From NCBI GenBank assembly GCA_029718625.1, contig CM056389.1:12204292-12268291 (forward strand): 64,000 nucleotides of DNA, in the 5' to 3' direction. Origin of the DNA: Synaphobranchus kaupii. Lineage: Eukaryota; Chordata; Actinopteri; Anguilliformes; Synaphobranchidae. This document shows, piece after piece, positions 22,216 through 33,352 of the stretch. Made by a program: the position numbers and the translations under genes. Numbering within the stretch: the stretch's first letter is position 1; every line of letters begins with the position of its first letter. The notes below the pieces were generated by a model. It was not told where the DNA came from. It saw only the letters and a list, made by a program, of their open reading frames with translations, and searched no databases.

Positions 22216-22449
22216 GTGTGAGAGGTTCTGAAATCAGCGGAGACACGTGATGAGCGCGGAGCTTGTTAGGCGGCTGGCTCAATTGCATGGAATTCAGATG
22301 AATACAAAGACGAAAGTGCGTGAGAAACGACCATATAAATACATCCCAATCGCACCAACACCTCGTCAAAATAAATACAGAATATGTCGAAGTAAATATG
22401 AAAATGAGGTTAAACCTGAATCACAGGATACATTTTACCATAATCTCAC

Positions 22450-24827
22450 CTCATCTGCAGAGTTTAGTTCGTCCAGAATGTTTTTCTCCTTCATCACGTG
22501 CTGCAGCGTGTCTGTAGAACTGGGCTCCACCATCAGCACGCTCTGACTACAGGGTCTGAGGAACTTACAGTCACTCTTCCGCGAGTCGGTTGTCATGCAC
22601 ACCTCGTAATTGTACACGTGCTGCAGAGTTCCTGTACCTCCGGCGTCTGCGTAACGGGGTGGATAATACGGAATAACCGGGAGATTGGACTGATAGAAGA
22701 TGCGAGATTGTCTCCATCTGTAGATTTTAACTGATATTATAACTACTAAAGATGAAACGAAGAGGAAGGAAACTACAGCCAAGGCCAAGACTAAATAAAA
22801 AGTCAGGTTGTCATTGTAATCCTTATCGTGCGTAAAGTCAGTGAATTCCGAGAGCACTTCCGGGAAGCTGTCGGCCACCGCCACGTTAACATTGACTGTA
22901 GCTGAGCGAGAGGGCTGCCCGTTGTCCTCCACTACAACAGTAAGTCTTTGTTTCACGGCATCTTTATCAGTGACCTGGCGTACAGTTCTTATTTCTCCAT
23001 TCTGCAAGCCTACTTCAAACAGCGCCCTGTCTGTCGCTTTCAGTAGTTTATATGAGAGCCAGGCATTCTGTCCAGAGTCCACATCAACAGCGACCACTTT
23101 GGTAACAAGATAGCCAACATCTGCAGAACGAGGCACCATTTCAGCCACCAGAGAGACGCCAGTCTGTACTGGGTACAGGATTTGAGGCGCTGGTCTTGGA
23201 TAAAGATTTTAACCGTCATATTACTGCTCAGTGGAGGAGAGCCTCCATCTTGCGCTTTTACGCGGAACTGGAAATCCTTAATCTGCTCGTAATCAAAAGA
23301 GCGCAGCGCGTGGATGACTCCACTGTCAGAGTTAACAGATACATATGAGGAGACAGAGGCGCCATTTACAGTCCCTTCTTCTAGTATAAAAGAAACACGA
23401 GCATTCTGCTTCCAATCTGCGTCTTTAGCTTTCAGCTCTGAAACAGACAGGCCAGGTAAGTTATTTTCTAAAATAAAAGCCTGATATGAGCTCTTCTCAA
23501 ACATTGGGAGATTGTCATTGATATCTGACACTTTTAAGGATAAAGTTACATTTCTGGAAAGAGGCGGCAGGCCTTCATCAGTCGCTGTAATCGTGATGTT
23601 ATATTCCGGAGTAGTTTCTCGGTCTAATTCCGTTTCCGTTTGCAATCTGTAGAAATTATCAGACGACGATGTGATTTTGAAAGGCACGTTATCGTTGATA
23701 TAACACTGGACGAGGCCGTTATTTCCAGAATCAGAATCATGAACCTTAATGACGGCAATGACTGTGCCCGGAGCCGCATTCTCTGCTACAGAATTAGAAG
23801 AGGACATTATTGCAATCGATGGTACATTATCATTAATATCAGTTATGTCAATTATTATTTTAGCTGTATCTGAAAGACCACCGCCATCTTTAGCTTGAAC
23901 ATTGAGTTGATATTGTTTTGTTTTCTCAAAATCAAGTACCCCAGTTAGTTTTATTTCACCGGTAAAATCATCAATAGCAAATTTTTGTCCAAACCCGTCT
24001 GCTTTGTGCGAAATTGAATATGTTATGTATGCGTAAGATCCTGCATCTGCGTCAGAAGCACTCACAGTGGTGATAAAAGTGCCTTTCGGCGCATTCTCTG
24101 ATACAGAAGCTTTATACACGCCCTGCGTAAAGACTGGAGGATTGTCATTATTATCGAGCACAGTTATATATATTTTAGCAGTGCCAGACATCTGAGGATC
24201 TCCGCCGTCTACAGCGGTCAACAGTAAAGACATTTCCTCAGACGTCTCCCGATCCAGTGGTGTTTGAAGCACCATCGCTACATATTTACTACCGTCGTCC
24301 TGCGAATCGACTTTTAAGGCGAAATGATCCGTGGGTTTAAGAGCGTAGCTCTGCAGCGTGTTCACACCCACATCAGGGTCTACTGCGCTCTCCAGCACAA
24401 ATCTTGCCCCCGGTAGAGCAGACTCGCTGATCTCTAACCTTATTTCGTCTTTCTGGAAGACAGGAGGATTGTCATTAATGTCTAAAATTTCTACCGTTAC
24501 TCGATGAAATTCTATTGGATTATCTAGCACAATCTCGAACTGTATAGAACAAGGTGACGTCAGTCCGCACAGCGCTTCTCTATCTATCCTTTCTTTTACT
24601 ACCAGTATTCCTCTTTCTCCAATCAGATCGATATACTCACTACTGCCTCCGGAAAATATCCGAGCTTTTCCAACAACCAGCCGCTTAGTATCTAACCCCA
24701 AATCCTGAGCGATATTTCCAACGAACGAGCCCTTTGTCATCTCCTCTGGTACAGAGTACCTAACATGGCCGATAACTGCGCCAATACAGCACACACTCGC
24801 AATGAAGAATCCTGTTTGCCGTTTCAT
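22450..24827 (-). pseudogene. pcdhg: Protocadherin variable exon 5 (family I, tail A), frameshifted by 10-bp deletion
   Basis: The exon is complete at both ends (MKRQTG start at 24827, donor GAG|GTGAGA at 22450), but ten bases are missing near 23190 compared with every sibling. The loss falls exactly in the DQNDNAPQ linker between EC5 and EC6 and shifts the frame, so translation reads DQRLKSCTQY and stops before EC6 and the membrane span. As read, a product would be a soluble EC1-EC5 fragment. The remaining EC6, membrane span and tail A stay open in their own frame (22435-23148). Promoter CSE and donor are intact, so it may still be transcribed. The lesion looks recent, because little other decay is visible. 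A null allele or an assembly error is possible. Confidence 0.88.
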
Positions 24828-25099
24828 TGTCCGGTTAGTTGCTCTCCTCGCTATCGTAGAGCACATAACAGGTTTTCAGAATCCTTTGAAATTATTTTCA
24901 ATTTCTTCAGCCTCATAACATGATGTTAGGAAAACAACAAATAAATCATTGTGAAGTATCTGAATTATCGCAGAGCTGTGTGTCAGCCGTCCGTGCTGAA
25001 TGAAGCAGACTCTCCGCATACAGTGAGCTGCTCTCCTTGTCTCTTACGGCGCGATAATGAGGGAGGGCCTCCGATCTGATATTACACACCATCACCCAG

Positions 25100-25116
25100 C
25101 GATCAACAGCGACACC
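25100..25116 (-). promoter_or_regulatory. CSE promoter motif of exon 5
   Basis: The gene strand reads GGTGTCGCTGTTGATCG, intact although the exon downstream is broken. Confidence 0.85.
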
Positions 25117-25139
25117 ATGAGTCAAAGTTCAGAAATTAC

Positions 25140-27000
25140 AAACTAAAACACAATAATAACTACGCGCTTATCCCGGTTTACAACGTTACAGACGATTAAA
25201 TAAACATATTATTTATTTATTTATTCTGCAAATATTTAGTAAAGGAAGATATGCGTATTCTAAATTATGGATTTACAGACCATATACCATACTTATGGAG
25301 GAGTGCAGATTTGGGCACTTTTCAGGGATATAACAGATATAACTTAAACGGCTGTAGGCCCTCATTCCAGCAGTCACTTACGTCTGTACCCACTGACCTC
25401 CAGTAAACACACAGAATTCAGATACATTTTCATATGATAAATCTCCACACTTTGTTTATTTCGTTTTCTTTCATTCGGCCATTTCAGCCAATAGAACATG
25501 CAAAAAAAATTACTAACACCATCTTTCTGTTTTCTGGAAGCTAGTTCCCTCGCCTACGAAAATCCAAAAAGTAGTATTTTTGTTCTTAGCTCTGAGAAAT
25601 GTAGAATTTCTCAGACCAATATAAACATCTCAATACTTTTCATTCGTGAATCTGCACCTTATTGTTTTGAAACCTTAGACAACAAAGTAGGACATAAAAC
25701 TCCAGATAAAAGCCAAACACTTAAACTCAAAAGATGATTGTTTTACCAGCTATTAGCCACATCTGCTGAGTTCCATCCATACAGCTGACTAGCCACACAG
25801 CTACACAATGATTCAGTAAACAGGTTAGTTAGCTTGCAAGCTTCTGATCGTTCACTTTAAGTGTAGCTAACGGGTCAGGAATGAATTTGATCATTAATCT
25901 TAATGCAATGGCTACTAAGCCTCCTGGTTAACTAGTCAGCTAGCTGTGCTAATGTGTTTCATTAACAGGAGCACAGTACCTAGCTTTCCAGTGACACAAT
26001 AACTATAGGAACAGATAACTAGTTATTGATCTATTGCAAGCTGTTTCCTTTACCCAAAAAATGACTGACCAAATAAGTAATTCTACCTTCAAAATAATAA
26101 AGTAAATTGAAGTATTTGTATTAAGAGTATATGGAATCCATAAAAAAAACAGGTGGAAATGTGTATATAATATCTAAGTTTAAAAAAAAGTCAAGTTAGA
26201 CTCAAAGCATATACTCCCTCTTGGCTAACCAAATTGTTGAAATCTAAATGATACAAAGTTTCACTGTTGCACAGAACCTTAAAAATCATGATCCAAAGCA
26301 ATGCTTATAAATATTTATTACTTCATCCTTTATCACATCCCTTAATACGGTATTAAAATGCCGAGTCATATCAGTCAAATTATATGTAATTATTTGAGTC
26401 ACTTATTTTGTGCTTGAAAATAGCAGACTCTATGAAACATATGCAAATCATTGCTTTCAGAGGCTTTATATTCAACTGTAAAATGTGAAAAACACAAAAC
26501 AATACACACTATACAATACTGAGATTTAAAAAATATTAAAGGCCACTAATATATATGAAAATATTGTTCATATACTCTAAGTTGAGGACTCGCATATTTC
26601 CTAAATGAATCTGTACTCTGGGAAATAGACCGATCATATATAAAACATTACCCTTAAAAGGACATTATCTGTTTATCTGTTTCAAATATACTGGAAATAG
26701 TCGGATCATTTGTTTCCTGGGTCATGTGCAAATAAAAACAATGCGTTAAACATCACGCAGACAACGGCACTGAAAAATAAAGCAAAAACTATATGCACAC
26801 AGAATACAGTGAAAGATCTCTGCTTCATGCACAGAACAATGTATCGCTTTATTACTTAAAAATTGCCAATATTTATTCATTTTCTTTTTAAAACTGCTTT
26901 TATACCAAGATATATAATTTCAAACAGAGGGGCTACAGTTTTGCCCGCCACGATTCAGTACTAATACAATCAAACATACTGAAAATAGGCTCTCTGGTCA
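25140..27000. other. Duplicated intergenic block (copy 2)
   Basis: A close copy of 16741-18600 with only scattered substitutions and short indels. No gene. The plus-strand frame at 25498-25737 (matching 17107-17346) reflects the duplication and has no recognisable domain. Confidence 0.7.
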
Positions 27001-27006
27001 TTTGTT

Positions 27007-27024
27007 GCCAGAGTGTCGCTGTCC
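27007..27024 (+). promoter_or_regulatory. Inverted CSE-like motif 3' of exon 6
   Basis: GCCAGAGTGTCGCTGTCC on the plus strand, 246 bases beyond the donor of exon 6, with the conserved GCGGAGACACGTGATGAGCG segment following. Confidence 0.6.
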
Positions 27025-27269
27025 TTGTGAGAGGTTATGAAATCAGCGGAGACACGTGATGAGCGTGGAGCTTGTTTTAAACGGGTTAGACGGCTGACTC
27101 AGTTGCATGGAATTCAGATGAATACAAAGACGAAGATGAGCGAGAAACGACCATATAAATACATCTCAATCGCACAATCACCTCGTCAAAACAAATACAG
27201 AATATGTCGAAGTAAATATGAAAATGAGGTTAAACCTGAATCACAGGATACATGTTACCATAATCTCAC

Positions 27270-29657
27270 CTCATCTGCAGAGTTTAGTTCGTCCAGAATG
27301 TGTTTCTCCTTCATCACGTGCTGCAGCGTGTCAGTAGAACTGGGCTCCACCATCAGCACGCTCTGACTACAGGGTCTGAGGAACTTACAGTCACTCTTCC
27401 GCGAGTCGGTTGTCATGCACACCTCGTAATTGTACACGTGCTGCAGAGTTCCTGTACCTCCGGCGTCTGCGTAACGGGGTGGATAATACGGAATAACCGG
27501 GAGATTGGACTGATAGAAGATGCGAGATTGTCTCCATCTGTAGATTTTAACTGATATTATAACTACTAAAGATGAGACGAAGAGGAAGGAAACTACAGCC
27601 AAGGCCAAGACTAAATAAAAAGTCAGGTTGTCATTGTAATCCTTATCGTGCGTAAAGTCAGTGAATTCCGAGAGCACTTCCGGGAAGCTGTCGGCCACCG
27701 CCACGTTAACATTGACTGTAGCTGAGCGAGAGGGCTGCCCGTTGTCCTCCACTACAACAGTAAGTCTTTGTTTCACAGCATCTTTATCAGTGACCTGGCG
27801 TACAGTTCTTATTTCTCCATTCTGCAAGCCCACTTCAAACAGCGCCCTGTCTGTCGCTTTCAGTAGTTTATATGAGAGCCAGGCATTCTGTCCAGAGTCC
27901 ACATCAACAGCGACCACTTTGGTGACAAGATAGCCAACATCTGCAGAACGAGGCACCATTTCAGCCACCAGAGAGACGCCAGTCTGTACTGGGTACAGGA
28001 TCTGAGGCGCATTGTCGTTCTGGTCTTGGATAAAGATTTTAACCGTCACATTACTGCTCAGTGGAGGAGAACCTCCATCTTGCGCTTTTATGCGGAACTG
28101 GAAATCCTTAATCTGCTCGTAATCAAAAGAGCGCAGCGCGTGGATGACTCCAATGTCAGAGTTAACAGACACATATGAGGAGACAGAGACGCCATTTACA
28201 GTACCTTCCTCCAATATATAAGAAACACGAGCATTCTGCTTCCAATCTGCGTCTTTAGCTTTCAGCTCTGAAACAGACAGGCCAGGTAAGTTATTTTCTA
28301 AAATATAAGTCTGATATGAGCTCTTCTCAAACATTGGGAGATTGTCATTGATATCTGACACTTTTAAGGATAAAGTCACATTTCTGGAAAGAGGCGGCAA
28401 GCCTTCATCAGTCGCTGTAATCGTGATGTTATATTCCGGAGTTGTTTCTCGGTCTAATTCCGTTTCCGTTTGCAGTCTGTAGAAATTATCAGACGACGAT
28501 GTGATTTTGAAAGGCACGTTATCGTTGATATAACACTGGACGAGGCCGTTATTTCCAGAGTCAGAATCATGAACCTTAATGACGGCAATGACTGTGCCCG
28601 GGACCGCATTCTCTGCTACAGAATTCGAAGAGGACATTATTGCTATCGATGGTACATTATCGTTAACATCAATAATGTCAATTATTACTGCTGCAGTGTC
28701 TGAAAGACCACCGCCATCTTTAGCTTTAACATTGAGTTGATATTGTTTTGTTTTCTCATAATCAAGATCCCCAGTTAGTTTTATTTCACCAGTCAAATCA
28801 TCAACAGTAAATGTATATCCAAAACCGTCTGCTTTATGCGGAATTGAATATGTTACAGATGCGTAAGATCCTGCATCTGCGTCAGAAGCACTCACAGTGG
28901 TGATAAAAGTGCCTTCCGGTGCATTCTCTGATACAGACGCTTTATACACGTCCTGCGTAAAGACTGGAGGATTGTCATTATTATCAAGCACAGTTATATG
29001 TATTTTAGCAGTGCCAGACATCTGAGGATCTCCGCCGTCTACAGCGGTCAATAGTAAAGACATTTCCTCGAACTTCTCCCGATCCAGTGGAGTTTGAAGC
29101 ACCATCGCTACATATTTAGTGCCGTCGGGCCGCGAATCCACTTTAAACGCAAAATGATCCGTGGGTTTAAGAGCGTAGCTCTGCAGCGTGTTCACACCCA
29201 CATCAGGGTCCACTGCGCTCTCCAGCACAAATCTTGCCCCCGGTAGAGCAGATTCGCTGATCTCTAACCGTATTTCATCTTTCGGGAAAACAGGAGGATT
29301 GTCATTGATGTCTAAAATTTCTACCGTTACTCGATGAAATTCTATTGGATTATCAAGCACAATCTCGAACTGTATAGAACAAGGTGACGTCAGTCCGCAC
29401 AGCGCTTCTCTGTCTATCCTTTCTTTTACTACCAGTATTCCTCTTTCTCCAATCAGATCTATATACTCACTACTGTCTCCGGCAAATATCCGAGCTTTTC
29501 CACCAACCAGCCGCTTAGTATCCAACCCCAAATCCTGAGCGATATTTCCAACGAACGAGCCCTTTGTCATCTCCTCTTCTACAGAATACCTAACATGGCC
29601 GATAACTGCGCCAATACAGCACACACTCGCAATGAAGAATCTTGTTTGCCGTTTCAT
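27270..29657 (-). CDS. pcdhg: Protocadherin gamma-type variable exon 6 (family I, tail A)
   Basis: 796 residues from MKRQTRFFIA; intact EC1-EC6, membrane span and tail A. Odd point: the start of EC1 reads RYSVEEEMTKG where every other exon of the window has a proline (VPEEM or IPEEM), a two-base codon change in the first strand of EC1. EC2 carries AFKVDSRPDGTKY and EC3 carries GSYASVTYSIPHKADGFGYTFTVDD, both unlike the siblings, so specificity should differ. EC5 has NSDIGVIHA instead of NSDSGVIHA. Donor GAG|GTGAGA at 27270. It pairs with exon 7 as one half of a two-exon block duplicated as exons 8-9. Confidence 0.95.
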
Positions 29658-29929
29658 TGTCAGGTTAGTTGTTCTCCTCGCTATCGCAGAGCACAGAACA
29701 CGTTTTCAGAATCCTTTGAAATAATTTTCTATTTCTTCAGTGTCAGATCACGATGTTTGGAAAATAACAAATAAACCCTTGTTGAGTATCTGAATTATCG
29801 CAGAGCTGTGTGTCAGCCGTCCGTGCTGAATGAAGCAGACTTTGCGCATACAGTGAGCTGCTCTCCGTGTCTCTTACGGCGCGATAATGAGGGAGGGCCT
29901 CTGGTCTGATATTACACACCATCACCCAG

Positions 29930-29946
29930 CGATCAACAGCGACACC
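29930..29946 (-). promoter_or_regulatory. CSE promoter motif of exon 6
   Basis: The gene strand reads GGTGTCGCTGTTGATCG, 273 bases upstream of the start codon. Confidence 0.85.
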
Positions 29947-30067
29947 ATGAGTCAAAGTTCAGATATGCAGAAATGATTATCTAAAACACAAAAGAAACGA
30001 TGCGCTTATCCAGGTTTACAACGTGACAGACAACTAAATAAAAATACACTGAGCGCCATAATTCAGT

Positions 30068-31362
30068 GGACAATGTGACATTTTTTTTCTGTTCTGTACT
30101 CTAGCACTTTGAGTTTGAAAGGATACATTGACAACGAGGTCGAAGGGGGCGGCAGTGTAGTATAATGGTTAAGGAACTGGGCTTGTAACCGAAAGGTTGC
30201 AGGTTCGATTCCCAGGTAGGACACTGCCGTTGTACCCTTAAGCAAGGTACTTAACCTGACTTGCTTCAGTATATATCCAGCTGTATGAATGGATAAATGT
30301 AATAAAAAATAAAAATAAAAAGTTGTGTAAGTCGCTCTGGATAAGAGCGTCTGCTAAATGCCTGTAATGAAGTGCAGTTGAAGTGCAGACAGATTTAATT
30401 TGAGGGTATTTTCATCCACATCGGATTAACCGTTTAGAAATCAAAGAACCTTAGTCCCCCCATTTTCGGGCATCAAAAAATATTGGACAGTTTAACATAA
30501 TGTAGAATAAAGTCATCATTTTAAATATTTGGTCGCATATCTTTTGCATGCCATGACTTCCTGGATGTCTGTGACCCAACAACTTCAAAAGACTCTTGAT
30601 ATCTTATTTTCTGGTACTCCTACAAGCGATACTATAACCTCTCATTTGAATGGATCTCTATGGGAATTGGGGGTTGGTCTAGATTTATCTGTAAATTATA
30701 CAGGAACAGTATGGAACACATGTTTGGCTAAAGGGCCTGAGGTATCAAACAAGCCTTAAACCATCACTCTGCTGCCAGAAATACAGTAGATATGGATGGA
30801 TAACTTGAAGGGTTTCTTCTCTTGACTTATTTTTCCATAGAGTTCAATAGGCAAATTTGTTAGGAGAAACAACCATATTCCATATCTACTGCAAATCTGG
30901 CAGCAGAGTGAAGGTTTGAGGCTTGTTTGATGCCTCAGACCCTTGATGACTTACAGCCATTTAGCCAACCATGCATTCCATATTGTTCCAGCATAATGTA
31001 CAGCTAAATCTAGTCCCACCCCCCAATTCCCATAGAGATCCATTCAAATGTAGAGAAGTTATATTATCGCTTGTAAGAGTACCTGAAAATAAGATATGAA
31101 GAGTCTTTTCATGTTGTTGGATCACAGACATCAGGAAGTCATGGCATGCAAAGGATATGTGACCAAATATTAAAAATTATTACTTTATTCTACATTATGT
31201 TAAACTGTCCAATGTTTGTTGATGACAGAAAATGTGAGGGAATATGTACAAATGGCTCTATAATTTCTAAACGGTTCATCCGATATGGATGAAAATACCC
31301 TCAAATTAAACTCAAAGTGCTAGAGTACAGAACCAAAAACAACAAAAAATGTTTCACTGTCC
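30068..31362. mobile_element. Long foldback (inverted-repeat) DNA element, interrupted by a SINE
   Basis: The ends GGACAATGTGACATTT and AAATGTTTCACTGTCC are imperfect inverted repeats. The whole element folds back: left arm about 30068-30799, right arm 30873-31362, with a spacer of about 73 bases (for example CACTCTGCTGCCAGA near 30765 pairs with TCTGGCAGCAGAGTG near 30896). The left arm is longer only because about 280 bases containing a SINE are inserted after GAGTTT at 30116 and before AATTTGAGGG at 30397. There is no transposase. It is absent from the sister spacer upstream of exon 8, so it arrived after the block duplication (or was lost there). Confidence 0.85.
30146..30372 (+). mobile_element. 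tRNA-derived SINE with L2-like tail
   Basis: Pol III promoter boxes are clear: box A TAGTATAATGG at 30158-30168 and box B GGTTCGATTCC at 30202-30212, 33 bases apart. An unrelated body follows, with an A-rich stretch at about 30298-30322 and the 3' tail GTCGCTCTGGATAAGAGCG TCTGCTAAATG, typical of fish SINEs mobilised by L2-clade LINEs. It is inserted into the left arm of the foldback element. It is not a functional tRNA, because the cloverleaf is incomplete. Confidence 0.88.
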
Positions 31363-32454
31363 AATTAATTATGTATATGTCTATTTATTGATATAATCTA
31401 TAAAGTATCGGAAGATATGTCATGTTATAACTGATGTATTTGCAGACCCTACCCCGTACTTATAGAGGAGTGCAGATTTTGGTACTTCTCAGGGATATAA
31501 GAGATATAAATAAAACGGCCACAGACCTCAATCCAACAGTCACTAATGTCTGTACCCTCTGACCTCCTGTTAACACACAGTATTCAGATACATTTTAATA
31601 TAATAAATCTCCAAACTTTGTTTTTTTAATTTGCCTTCATTCTTTTATTTCTGCCAACAGAACATGCAAAAAAAACACCAGCTTTCTTTTCTCTAGAAGC
31701 ATGCTCACTTGGTAATAATGACTCATTAAAACTACAGATTAGTTAGCTCCAAGGCTTCTGATCATTCACTTTAAATACATTTCTGCTTAATTGTAGCTAA
31801 CTGGCCACAAACAAATTTCATCATTAACCTTTATGCAATGGCTGCTGAGCTTTATGGCTAACTAGACAGCTTGCTGTGCCAATGTTCATAAACAGGAGCA
31901 CAATACCTAGCCTTCCAGTGACACAATAACTACCCTAACATATACCTAGTTAATGATCTATTGCAAGCTGTTAACCTTCCCCAAAAAGGAACTGGTCAAA
32001 TAAATAATTCTGTCTTCAAAATAATATATTAAATCACAGTATTTGAATTTTGAGTATATGGAATCCAAACACAACAGATGGTAATGTGGATATAATCTCT
32101 ACAAAAAAGTAACTATAAAAAGCAAAGTTAGACTCAAAGCATATACTCCCTCTCAGCTAAGCAAATTGTTGAAATCTAAATAATGCAAAGTTTCACTGTT
32201 TCAGAGAACCTTAATAATAACTATTCAAAGCAAAGCTTATACATATTAATTAATGTTACTGGAGCCTGTATTTCATCCTTTTACCACACCCCTGAATAGG
32301 TTATTAAAATGCCCAGTCATATCAGAGTGATATTATATATATGTATCTGTCTCTTACTTTGTGCTTGGAAATAGCACACACTATGTAAATCATTGCTTTG
32401 ATGTTTATATGAAGTTTCAATTTAAACTGTAAAAAGTCAAAAACACATTTTAGG

Positions 32455-32486
32455 CATTTAGCTGATGCTCTTATCCAGAGCGACTT
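32455..32486 (-). repeat. Relic of SINE/L2 tail
   Basis: CATTTAGCTGATGCTCTTAT and following bases are the reverse complement of the L2-like tail seen in the SINE at 30146-30372. Related relics occur in the paralogous spacers. Confidence 0.65.
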
Positions 32487-32597
32487 TGAAGAAAAGGTTT
32501 AGATTTGCAAATCACCAACATTCCAAGTTTAAAGGAATGAGTGCAATGGTCATGCCAGAACGGCCTGGCGATACGTAATCATTTGTCTCCATAATTA

Positions 32598-32729
<132 letters not shown>

Positions 32730-33352
32730 TCATGTGCATGACAGGTTGGTCTTTTCCACAGAGTACAATTTGTTCTCGGAAGTATGTGATTCCTCTATAC
32801 ACACTATACAATACATACTATACAATACTGAGATTTACAATATTACAGGCCACCAAATGTACAAAATCATTGTTCATATACTCTAAGTTGAGAAATCACA
32901 TAGTTCCTATGTAAAACTGTAGGCCGACTCTGTGAAAAAGACCAACCAACCAAAGACACACCAATACTAATAGTACATTATCTTTGTATAACATTTATTG
33001 CCTAATGATAACACTTACTGAATTTAATTTTAATTTATTGGCCTGTAAGTATTAAATCCATTGTTAATGAATTGATAACCATATGAAACAACTTGAACTG
33101 TAATTTTGATTACTAGTAACCTAACTATTAATAAACAGAACGTATTCCACATGAATATGCAGTAGATATCGTGGTGGGGAAAAGTTTGGTTTAAAATAAA
33201 TAATTTTGAACGCAGAAATATTTTGTCAAAAAGAGTACACATGCGTTCTGGGTTTGAATAACTTTGTTTTTACATTTGTTTTCTTCAGATTTAAATTAGG
33301 GACTCAAACAGCTACTGATAAGACCCCCAAAACCCGGGCTGTGAGCGCTTAC

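Noticed and set aside
30158..30220. Possible tRNA gene
   Set aside because: Boxes A and B are present but the cloverleaf is incomplete and a SINE body with L2-like tail follows.
30529..30759. Plus-strand frame of 76 residues
   Set aside because: It falls inside the foldback element arm and has no transposase similarity.
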